NCBI GenBank assembly: GCA_033063855.1
Contig: CP093831.1
Span: 20,026,001-20,090,000 of the forward strand
Direction of reading: 5' to 3'
Origin: Smittia aterrima
Taxonomy: Eukaryota; Arthropoda; Insecta; Diptera; Chironomidae
Length of the DNA: 64,000 bases
A program made the position numbers and the translations under genes. This document shows positions 37,263-47,964 of this stretch, in pieces; the stretch's first letter is position 1; each line of letters starts with the position of its first letter. The notes beneath the pieces were generated by a model. It was not told where the DNA came from. It was given only the letters and a program-made list of their open reading frames with translations, and searched no databases.

Positions 37263-38449
37263 GTTGATAACAAACATGAAGAAAGTTATTTCTTTCGCTC
37301 ATTCTTTCAGAATATATTATGGCTTTTTTCTTATAAGACACTCATTTATCATAAGAAATTTATATGGAAATGAAATGATGATTTTTTGTCAATTGAAGGG
37401 ACATCACGAATATATCTTGAGCCTAAAAGTTAAACACTGATTTCTTTTAAAAAAAAAAGCTTTGCTTTCCGTCCACAACTGCCTCAAACTGTTGAGCGAA
37501 ACAAACTTCTTCACTGAAAAAAAAAAGACTGACTATGCTGATTTATATTGCACACAACGAATTCGCGATCTGATCTGAAAACTAAATATGATGTTTGAGT
37601 CTGCGTCAGTCTAATTAAATCATTTTCTCGCAGAAACCGGATACGAGTTTCAAATGAATTTCTATGAGTTTTCGGGATCATAAATCAGCATTTTGTAATA
37701 AATAATTTAACACATTCCTTCTCCATTCTTACATCAAGCTCATTGAGATGAAAACTCTCGCTAACAAATATTAAATTTTCATTTTCATGAAATGTAATTT
37801 TCAAGAGTTTCTACACCGATGGTTCAAACGGAATCAAATGTCTCTTCGCCGAAAACGAACTTCCCCTGTCGAGAATTATTCATTGTTCAGAGTCGCTCTT
37901 TTTAATTTTCAGGATGTTTCCTCATGGAAATGCAATAAAGGCGTCTTCATGTACGCTTCATGAAATAATTTATAGCAAAGACGCGTAAAGTGTTGATTCT
38001 ATGAGGGAGTGAAAAAAATTCCTCGTTCCACAAAGAAAGGGAGAAAATATAATAAATATGTTGCTAAATGTGTTGCCTTCATTATACTGATAAGAAGCTT
38101 TAATTTATTTTCATTTATTTCCTTGGGGTTTCACTTGTGGTTAGAACTGCGGCCATGTTGCGAGAAATATCAATAAAACTTAATACTCAAGTGATTGTTT
38201 GTCGCTTCTGACTGTTAAAGTTCCACTGAAAACTTAGAGACAAAAAATGTCGCAATCAGGTTTTCCAACTAAATAATTTCAAGTTGGCACTTCGAGTTGT
38301 TTCTCTGAAAAAAAAAACCTTGTAAGCGAGAATTCTTGATTAAAATTCAAGCTTACACATTGAACAAAATTTAATGAAAACGCAATCAAAATTAATTTTG
38401 TTGATTTCCTACAACACATTACAGTACATTTCTCATTATTGATTCTGAA
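37263..38449. other. Stretch downstream of the Mth-like gene, no gene seen
   Basis: AT-rich with short frames only. It should include the 3' UTR of the receptor gene; I see no clear poly(A) signal near the stop. Confidence 0.5.
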
Positions 38450-39881
38450 TTATCCGCGATTGTTTCTAAACATTCTGTAATTATCCGAGAAAATGTCCCA
38501 AGTTTCTTTTCTAGTCGCAAAGATAATGAAAATCAAAAATGCCGAGTAACACAGCAAAATATCACCAAAGATTGAAGAATTGTTTTTTGTATGCAAGATT
38601 ACGGTCCATATTATACCAAGGATAAATAAAAGTTGAATGTTTGTCCAAAATCTGAAATGAATCAAAAGTTCAAACTCATTTTCCTATTCAGACAATATTT
38701 AAATTTATACTTGCCTACTCTTCTGAATTTCAAACCAGCTGTGATCGAGGAAGTTTATCGCTTTTGATAACCGAAATAAAGTAGTTGCAGTCAGTACAAG
38801 TATAATGACATCAAAAGCCAAATTCATGAGTACAGTTGCGACGAAAATCGTCCATGTTCCCAGAAATATTGAAAGACTAAAGAAATATATTTCCGAAATT
38901 GTCCATAGAAAAATTATGCCGAATACTCCTCCGATGTAAAAGCAATAAAACTTAAACCGCTTAGCACCATCAGTTGTCTCTTTACCTTTCCTAATTAGAG
39001 TTTAAGATTAAGACTTATCATGACTGTTCATGATCATCTTACCGAGTGGTCCACCAAACATCGAATATCATCACACTCATCCAAAACAAACAAAACGTAA
39101 AACCAAGTAACATTGAAATTAACGAAACATCTCGCCAAATGTAAGCTCCGTCAATCTCCAGCGATGAATCACAAACAAGAATGAACATTAAGCAAACTAC
39201 TAGGCAGAATTCAATTTTTCCACTGATTGTCGCGATAAGTTTTCTGAAGAATATGTGAACAAATATTATTGCTGCCATTAGTAGAATTGTAAAAATGAAA
39301 TCTAAAAGGAAATTAAATTCTTTATTAGATAAATAATTAAAATTAACTGAAGAAACTTACAAAAATATGCAAATAAATCTCGATAAGAAACAGAACTTTC
39401 TTTGCACAAATATAAATCGAAGGTAACAGAGCCGTTTGTCAATAAGGAGTCCTGCAAGCAATATTTCTCTTGAGTTTTCCATTCATCATGAATGAGAACC
39501 TCTCCATCCTTTAAAGTGAATGTAAAAATAAAATGTAATATATATGATTTTTAATGTTTTGTGTTAATTTACTTTGTAGATTGACCAAGAGCCTTTGTAG
39601 ATTGATTTGACGGAACAAGACGGCTCTCCATACATGATTTTGTAGTTTTCATCGTTGTAATCGTAATCGTTAGTCCAATCGATGCTCTTTTTTAAATTCT
39701 CTCTGAGAAATTTTTCTTTACATGTTTCTTGATTTCTGCAGCAAAATCGTATGCAGGGACTTCGGTTTGAACAAGCGATATCAAATTTCCTTTTCTCATC
39801 AGAGAATATAAACAATGCTATCAACACTAAATAACCAACAACTGCGATGATGACACAATCTTTCTTGCTAATCATTTTCAC
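38450..39881 (-). CDS. Methuselah-like G protein-coupled receptor, complete copy
   Basis: Five coding exons: 39881-39573, 39508-39361, 39301-39043, 38990-38715 and 38651-38450, giving 397 residues. The signal peptide (about 1-26) is followed by a short cysteine-rich ectodomain with SPCIRFCCRNQETC (41-54) and EKYCLQD, the hallmark of the Mth ectodomain C-terminal part. The N-terminal part of a typical Mth ectodomain is absent, which explains the reduced length. Seven membrane segments follow at about 150-171, 182-197, 209-232, 252-272, 281-306, 332-352 and 362-378; FWMSVMIFDVWW (225-236) at TM3 is typical for the family. The donor of exon 4 is AG|GCAAGT, a GC-AG intron demanded by reading phase. 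Mth receptors are insect class-B-like GPCRs linked to stress and lifespan; the ligand here is unknown. Confidence 0.88.
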
Positions 39882-41730
39882 AATGCGAGACTTGTTACTC
39901 GAAGTAATCAGCGCGAACTGAACGAAAGTTTTCTAGTTATTAAATTTCATAAAAAATAACTTTCAGAGAATTCAAGAGAAAGTTCTCTCATCTTTATTAA
40001 AACTCATTGTGAACTCATTCGTTATCAGCACTAAAAAGTGAATCGCATGATTTTGCTGCACTATGATCTCATAATTTCCTTGATTAGAGGTCGATTTAAT
40101 CAAAATATTTGATCTTTTAGTAAGCTTCATGGTTTGGATTTCCCTTGATAAAAATTTTATCATAAAATAATAGCAAGAGCGACGGTAATTAACTGCGATA
40201 TTTAAAGACATTTTCTAAATGTTAAACGGTCGAATAAAAGGAAGAAGATGGCGTAAACTATCGTATTGTTGAATATTAAAGAAAAGATATATAAGAAATG
40301 TGTAATAGAAATTAGGATTGTTGAGTCTATATACAATAAGCATTGACATCAGTTGTCTCTTTACCTTTCCTAATTAGAGTTTAAGATTAAGACTTATCAT
40401 GACTGTTCATGATCATCTTACCGAGTGGTCCACCAAACATCGAATATCATCACACTCATCCAAAACAAACAAAACGTAAAACCAAGTAACATTGAAATTA
40501 ACGAAACATCTCGCCAAATGTAAGCTCCGTCAATCTCCAGCGATGAATCACAAACAAGAATGAACATTAAGCAAACTACTAGGCAGAATTCAATTTTTCC
40601 ACTGATTGTCGCGATAAGTTTTCTGAAGAATATGTGAACAAATATTATTGCTGCCATTAGTAGAATTGTAAAAATGAAATCTAAAAGGAAATTAAATTCT
40701 TTATTAAATAAATAAATAAATTAACTTAAGAAACTTACAAAAATATGCAAATAAATCTCGATAAGAAACAGAACCTTCTTTGCACAAATATAAATCGAAG
40801 GTAACAGAGCCGTTTGTCAATAAGGAGTCCTGCAAGCAATATTTCTCTTGAGTTTTCCATTCATCGTGAATGAGAACCTCTCCATCCTTTAAAGTGAATG
40901 TAATAAAATGTAAGATTCATGATTTTTAATGTTTTGTGTTAATTTACTTTGTAGATTGACCAAGAGCCTTTGTAGATTGATTTGACGGAACAAGACGGCT
41001 CTCCATACATGATTTTGTAGTTTTCATCGTTGTAATCGTAATCGTTAGTCCAATCGATGCTCTTTTTTAAATTCTCTCTGAGAAATTTTTCTTTACATGT
41101 TTCTTGATTTCTGCAGCAAAATCGTATGCAGGGACTTTGGTTTGAACAAGCGATATCAAATTTCCTTTTCTCATCAGAGAATATAAACAATGCTATCAGC
41201 ACTAAATAACCAACAACTGCGATGATGACACAATCTTTCTTGCTAATCATTTTCACAATGCGAGACTTGTTACTCGAAGTAATCAGCGCGAACTGAACGA
41301 AAGTTTTCTAGTTATTAAATTTCATAAAAAATAACTTTAAGAGAATTCAAGAGAAAGTTCTCTCATCTTTATTAAAACTCATTGTGAACTCATTTGTTAT
41401 CAGCAATAAAAAGTGAATCGCATGATTTTGCTGCACTATGATCTCATAATTTCCTTGATTAGAGGTCGATTTTTTCAAAATATTTGATCTGCTAGTAAGC
41501 TTCATGGTTTTGATTTCCCTAGATTAAAATTTTATCATAAAATAATAGCAATAGCGACGGAATTCAACTGCGATATTAAAAAGCATTTTCTAAATGTTAA
41601 ACGGTCGAATAAAAGGAAGAAGATGGCGTAAACTATCTGTTGTGATATTAAAGTAAGAAGAAAACTAAGAGTATAAGTAATATGTGTAATACGTAATAAC
41701 GTAGGATTGTTGAGTCTATATACAATAAGC
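38968..41730. repeat. Tandem duplication of the Mth-like gene unit (about 1.38 kb each)
   Basis: Unit A (38968-40341) and unit B (40347-41730) are direct repeats, nearly identical, beginning at CATCAGTTGTCTCTTTACC and ending at GTTGAGTCTATATACAATAAGC. The unit starts inside exon 4 of the receptor gene and ends upstream of its start codon, so unit A keeps a full gene and unit B a truncated one. Both contain a 52-codon frame upstream of the receptor (starting MKLT) whose few differences are all amino-acid changing, so I do not call it a gene. Confidence 0.92.
40327..41256 (-). CDS. Methuselah-like receptor, truncated tandem copy (TM4-TM7 lost)
   Basis: Exons 41256-40948, 40886-40739, 40680-40422 and a shortened fourth exon, 40369-40327. 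The predicted 252 residues match the complete copy through ...GKETTD (residue 246) apart from R40Q and S141G. At the duplication breakpoint the frame then runs into VNAYCI and stops. The product would have the ectodomain and TM1-3 only. It could act as a decoy or dominant-negative receptor if expressed and stable, or be a young pseudogene. The intact frame and the canonical splice sites are seen; any function is inference. Confidence 0.8.
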
Positions 41731-44700
41731 GAATAAAAGCAATAGAATTATAGCCTCAAGGTTTAGTAGACAGAAGCTCGTTTTTTTCGTTGTTTCTTTT
41801 TTCAGGCAATAAAACTCGTCGCAAACAACCAACTTTTGCAATAAACGAAAACGAGGAAAAGTTAACGTCACGCAATATATTTTAAAAAGAAAAACTCTAG
41901 AACAATGATGGAGAAAAGACATGATAATTTTGCGTAGCTCATGATATAATTATTGCTTTCGTTTTTATCATTTCTGCAAAACTTTTGCATTTACGCAAGA
42001 ATTTTAAGGTGATTAAATTCACAAAAATTTAGGCCTTTTTAATAAAAATAAAAGGATTCGTCTTATTGATTATTTCATACTTACGATGGTTCAAAGTTAC
42101 TCGCTTCGTTTCTTGAGAAAGGAAATGTTAAAGCAACGAAAGCATATCAATGAATAAAATCATCCATAAATCACGTTTACAATGTTTTGCTGTCATCCGA
42201 GTGTTGTGGAATGAGGAAGCGTTTACTAAGCGATATAGAGATATGGAGTAAAAGAAAAGTTTTACAGGAAGTTTCTTCTTCATCTACTTTTGAATTGCGT
42301 CTATTTTCGTTATCTTAGATGAATTTCGTTTTCATCTTAGGGGTTGGAAAATTTTGCGGAAATTAAATGGCAATGATAGATCCTTCCCGAACTTTAAAAT
42401 TTTCATTCCGTTTTAGTTTATTTGCTTGCTCATTGTAAAAACTCACGACGGATATTTACAAAGTCTGAAAGAAGTTCATCATTTCACACTTGTTTCACAA
42501 AATTTTCTTGAGCAGAATTTAAAGCCGATAAAAATCTCGAGCATCTTGTCAATGAATAACTTTCAAACTAAACTTTCACTTGTCACTTGTACATCGAGGC
42601 ATCGCGCTGGAGAATTCTAATCGAAGTATTTTAGGTCTTCTAAATGAGAAATTTTTTAATGTTGTTAGTGTAATTATCAGTTAACTCTAATTTAATCAAT
42701 TTAATGATGATTCAAGATTGAAATTCAACTTTAAGTTTATAGCAAACTTCCAGACATTCGTGTCTCTAACATCTAAAAGAGATTTTATCAAAATTCGACA
42801 AAGAGATTTCCCAAGTTGTTCATTGCCACAAAATATTTAGAAATTTGAATAAAAAATCTTTTGCTCAGCAACTGGGAAATGTCAGATTTGATTAAAACCA
42901 CTCTTGAAAAGATGTAAACGTCAAGGGGAATAAAAAGTTTTAAAACTCGTAATTCTAACATTTCAATTAGAAGCGAGAGAGTTCAAGCTGATGCCTTAGA
43001 TATTTTAGGTGGTGAGGTTTGATTTATTTTGAGAATGAAAATGGAATTTCTGATTTTGCAGAAACTGAAATTCAATTGAAAGTCCATTGAGGGTTAAATA
43101 ATGAAGAGATTAGCTGCGAGCAATATGAACAACTATTTATCTCAATTTGATCAACAATAACAGATCAATCAAGTTCCCAGTGATTAAGGCCTAATTTAAT
43201 CCCCCACAGCTTCGGGAAGTTCTTGACTTTAGGGTCCTTGAACTGAGCTAGGGAATAATTCGATGTAACTTTAATTCAATTCTGTTGTTTCCAAAATTCT
43301 TCTTCATTTTCTTCAATAACAATCAACTTCACTAAAAAAATCCAAAAAATTTGCCTCGTCAATTTTCCTAATCAAATTTTTGTTTCGCAATTGAATGCTT
43401 TTTCTTCATGTTTTTTTATTGAGGGGTGAACTTTATTTAGGGACGAGAGAAATTTTTTAATGAAGAGGTCGATAAGAAAGATTATGGAGAATAAGGGGAA
43501 CGATGAATTCAATTTGTTTACTTTCGAAACAAATGAAAAGTCGTCTTTAAATAAGTTTATTTTATTTGAAACATTTTTTAATTCTGTTTTACTGTAAAAC
43601 TTTTACCTATTAAAGGTTAAAATGATTTCTATTTCAATCAAGTCTTTCTTCACTTAATTCACAAATGGAGTCGTTTTCGTTTCAAATCATCATTCGGTTG
43701 TCCGTAAATGAATGCTATCTATCTTCACTACGAGCGACGTAAATGTTATAATTCTCAGAAAGTACTTATTGCGTATCAACACTCTCCCTTATGAATTAAT
43801 CATAGTGTTGTTATCAATCTTTCTTAACATTTGATCATAACAACTTCAAGAACCGAACTCTGAACTTATTGCAGAAGAGATAAATTTCATTGGATAAAAT
43901 AGAAATTAGAACCTTTCGGCAATTAGATTAAATACAAGTATGTTGTTGATTCGGATGAATTCTGACTTCAAGCTATAAAAATAACTTTTCTCGCAGAAGA
44001 AAATTGTGCAATAAGGAGAAAGAGATTTTCATGCAAAATTTTAGCGAAAAAAAATTGATATAAAGATAAGAAATATCTAAAGCCATTCCAGATATTTTTT
44101 CTGTCAAGTGCTCTTAGAGTCCCGCTCACGTATGTTATATCAATATAAGTCTGATGGAGTATGGAGAGCGTGTTATAGAATAAGGATCATGAAAAATATC
44201 ATGAGCACGAGACTATTTATCACAGAGCAAAAGGATGAATCACATAAAGGGGAAAGGTGTTTTAGTGCGCTAACACCGAAATCTCACGCGATTCGTGAGT
44301 ATCCTTTTTTATGATTGATAGAGATAGTGTAAGAAATTTCTTTGCTTCGCAAATAGCAATTAAATTTTTCCTGCTCATTTAACCAAAGCTTTATATCTAT
44401 TCAAGTAGTTATAAGAAAATTTGTAGCACATGTGCATGAAAAACATTCAAAATTGCTCGCTCATCTGTTCATGCTAAATCAATGGCTCGTTTCCATTAAA
44501 CGTATTCACATGATTTAAACAGACGTGCAGTCAGAATTTGTTTTTATGTTTAATCACCTCCTGACGTCTTTCCAACCCTGTTTCAAGATTGAAAACCTTC
44601 CTGAATCATTAAAAGTGTTAAAGTAATGCACACACAGCTCTCGCTCCCTTCATTCATCCCCATTCATCTTCTGCAAAACCTCTGAGAAAGGAATTAGTCT

Positions 44701-46495
44701 TATCTAGTAAAATTGTCCGTAAATTTTTCTAAAATCCCTTCATAACAATTCTTTGACTTGATTAGAGTTTTTGAAATTATTTTTATTTTTACTTCGTTTT
44801 TCTTAAACACTCATCACAAAAACGGCGTCGAAAGTAGTGAAAAGTAATTCGAGAATAATACGAAAATAATGATGTGGAAATTCTTGAAGATTTTTCTACT
44901 AATGTTCTTTTCTTTTTTCTTCCCTTTTTTTTGTTGTGTGAGAACTGACGTTTGCTGTTGATTTATGGACAACGATTTTTAAGATTGAAATGGTTTTGAA
45001 AGCGATATTAGAATCATCAAACTGGAACAGATAAATGCAGGTTCCGATTATGGATTAAGAGCAATAAAAGCTTTTTAAGCATAATATCTTGTAGTAGTCT
45101 AATTACACTTTGTAAAAGTTATAGTTAATAGCCTGGTTCTATGATTAGAAAATTGCTAAATGACTCGAGTCTGATAAGAATAAATAATGGAGCATTTGAG
45201 GATGGTGAAAGGTAATTAAAGCCTGAAAGGTAATTTAGGTCATCGAAAGGATATAACATTTATTAGATTTTCATTTGCATCATCATTAAACAACGAGCAT
45301 GAACAAAAGCAATTAAAATTGTATGGAAAAATTAAACATTTCAGAAACTTTCTCAAAATCATACGATCAAGAGTTCTTCATTGAATTAACGAGCAAAGTG
45401 AAATTGCCATGTTACATTTTTTTTCTATCTCATCTCTCCCCTAAACGAAATAGCATAAATTCCAGCAAAATTTTTACATCATTAGTAAGCGATCCCGAGA
45501 GGATACCTTTGGAAAAGGTATCGCAAAGTCATTCAAGTGAATGAAGAAAAAACTTCCTGCTGAATGGACAATTTTCTGCTCCAACAGGAGAATTAGAGGA
45601 AAATTTTCAACCTTTTTCCAAGCTACTCGCACCCACGATTTCTCTCGGAATGATAAGAAACATTTATTACATTTTTAATTCTAACGACATCAGTAGTTGA
45701 AACTAATTTATTTGTTGGATTTGTTTCAGACTTTTTCGTGGTCTAATTGTCTGATTCTCATTTCCACGAAACGTTAGACAAAGCCGATTTTCATGAATAT
45801 TCGCTTTTAATTGGATTTAAGATTTATTACCTTTCACTAATGCAATAGAGAGATTTGGGATTGTATCAATGAATAATTGCTATTGAAATAAAGTGCAAAA
45901 AGGAAATAAAAGAGTGAACTGTCTAGTTTCGGGTTTAAAAGTAAAAAGCTCTAAATCACAATCAAGAAATTTTGAAAACAGAGCTTCAATTTATTTGTAA
46001 AGCTTCAGACTAATGGCTCCAATGATTGAAAGTTTTATTGTGAAGGAGCCGAAGCATATTTCTATTTCTGTTACGTTAAATTTCACAATGTTTTGACGTA
46101 GAACATTCGTTGAACGTTGGAGAGAAACTCTTGCGTGTGTGCAGGAGATGGAGAGAACTCTTCATTGATAAATAGGAAATGACACATGCTCGAGACATTT
46201 AATCTTTCCTCTGACAAATTGAATCTTTCTTTTCGATTTTATTGTTGACTGGAGAACGTCACTGGGAATTGACATCTTTCTTCACAATTTACAACTTCCC
46301 GACTTTTTTTTTTCTATATCCAACTCTCTGATGATATTTACACTTGCTGTTAGAGTTTATTTCTCTCTTCATGTTTAGTGCGACCTGAGATTGCAATCAG
46401 ATTATCTCCCAATATTAATCCCCCTAGTTTTCGCTGCTTAGGGATTCTCACCACTCACATCCACAAACGGCTTAGTAATAACACACAGACAACAA
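41563..46495. repeat. Right arm of the large inverted repeat
   Basis: Inverted counterpart of 467-10289. It lacks the foldback-like and SINE-like insertions and shows their empty target sites. Its inner 168 bp overlap the end of tandem unit B of the Mth-like locus. About 45625-45880 has no match in the left arm, and 45940-46245 faces unrelated sequence there. No gene is supported inside; the frames at 44108 and 45323 are not preserved in the other arm. Confidence 0.9.
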
Positions 46496-46545
46496 TACGA
46501 GGGCGGATTGATAATAAAGGTGAATTCATATGAAGACGAATAGAT
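46496..46545 (+). pseudogene. Tail fragment of the 47.7-kb ORF
   Basis: Bases 46496-46541 are an exact inverted copy of the ORF end at about 47782-47737, coding for YEGGLIIKVNSYEDE and a stop. It abuts the outer end of the right repeat arm and continues exactly where the fragment at 361-467 breaks off. Confidence 0.75.
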
Positions 46546-47736
46546 ATCAAAAAACTGAGAAATCATGTTCGAGATTCACTCTTTTTAGGAATAATTTTTA
46601 AATTTGAAGCAGATCGTACAAGTAGTTTTGGAATTATGAATTTTTTTACCAATCAAGTTCAAAAAATTTTGAAAATGGCGCCAGTAAAATTTTTTACACT
46701 TGAATTATATTTTAAAATTAAAGCTTCCTATTTTATCAATATTCAAAATTACTTTAATTTTATCTTTCCTCACTCTTTGGCTATAATAACAATAGTTTCC
46801 AACTTGTCTAATAATATCCTGTGAATCTATATGAACTAAAACCTTAACACATGTCATGAGGCTTTCTAGAGGGCTATTTCTAAACACATCATGAAAAAAA
46901 TTGAAGAAAAGTTTATCTCAGAACTAACATAATACGCTTCTTATTTAGCTTAGATTCTATTTTTATTTATAAAAATATTTCGGAACAAATTTCATTTAGT
47001 TTTTGATGAGAAAAAGCTCTCCGCAGAGTGGCTGCCGCGATTTTGTATTTTTTCAAAAAAATTAACAGACTTCAATGTATAATGCCATATGCAACACAAA
47101 TTAAAGTCAACACAAATATTTACTTTACATTTTCTACAAATTACAAGTCTTATCTTCAATTTTAAATCAAATACAACTTTTATTAATTAATATTTTTTAT
47201 GAAAAATGACAAAAAGTTCTTGAGATAGCTCAGATTGAGCAAATAGGCCAGAAGAGGCAAACATTCTCATATTTCAAAAACGACACATTTTACAATAAAT
47301 GATTTTCTTCAAAAATGTAAAGAACTAACGAGAGTTTTCGTGGGAGAAAAATCAAAAAGGTTGATAAAGCGAAACATGAGAAACTTATATGAATACAAAA
47401 GGAAAAAAATTGAACTCTGTCGGTTATTTCTACTGAAGCAACATGAAATTTTCGATGCGTAGTATTTTCAATATATTGTGCAAGCTGCTTTGAATTATTT
47501 TTTATTTTAAAGACTTGACCTTTCGTGATTGTTTAAAACTCTCTAAGTGCAAATATTACCTCGTTGGATAAACATTTTGATTTAATTAGGGAGCCATGTC
47601 TGCCATTGTGAGCAATTTTAGAGACCTTTAGAAATCGATCTGTAGGGACGGAACAAAAATCAAATAATTACTTTTTTAAATGTTTGTTGTTCTCCATTGA
47701 GACTAACTTCTAAATAGATATACTTTCAAGCATATA
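46546..47736. other. Gene-free stretch
   Basis: AT-rich sequence. Short frames at 46636-46887 show no motif, and I see no repeat here. Confidence 0.5.
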
Positions 47737-47964
47737 TTATTCGTCTTCATATGAATTCACCTTTATTATCAATCCGCCCTCGTATGCAGCAAAATAAAAG
47801 TCATAAACATTTTGCTTGAAATTATTTTTATTGATAATGTTTCCAAAGCATTTGTATTCTTCATTGAATAGTGAAAATGTGACATTTTCTAGTCGTATTT
47901 TCTTTTGCAGAAATGTTTTAACGAACAATTCAAACAAGCTTTCACGAGCTTTTGAAGTTTTCAT
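47737..47964 (-). CDS. Small ORF or terminal exon of unknown function (75 aa)
   Basis: The 75-residue frame starts directly after an in-frame TAA and ends ...YEGGLIIKVNSYEDE. No family is recognised and there is no signal peptide or membrane segment. The reason to list it is that pieces of it occur twice more in the window (361-467 and 46496-46541), one diverged to about 80 percent and one exact. The diverged piece has a frameshift, so the relationship does not prove coding. It could be the last exon of a larger gene or part of an old repeat. Confidence 0.35.
   Translation of the reverse strand: MKTSKARESLFELFVKTFLQKKIRLENVTFSLFNEEYKCFGNIINKNNFKQNVYDFYFAAYEGGLIIKVNSYEDE

Noticed and set aside
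37001..37440. Frames of 90 and 110 codons
   Set aside because: They lie in or beside an inverted non-coding element, and its partner at 28.2 kb does not preserve them.
39972..40211. 79-codon frame upstream of the Mth-like gene, with a 52-codon counterpart in unit B
   Set aside because: The few differences between copies all change amino acids and there is no motif, so it is probably 5' non-coding sequence opened by chance.
41716..41922. Minus-strand frame with VVCDEFYCL and a hydrophobic end, considered as a relic Mth ectodomain exon
   Set aside because: The resemblance to the EKYCL motif is too short, and the left-arm copy (10025-10100) is frameshifted with a stop.
467..46495. The whole block as one giant terminal-inverted-repeat transposon
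   Set aside because: The split flanking fragment is suggestive, but there is no transposase or polymerase gene inside and the contents are intron-containing host genes, so segmental inverted duplication is the simpler reading.
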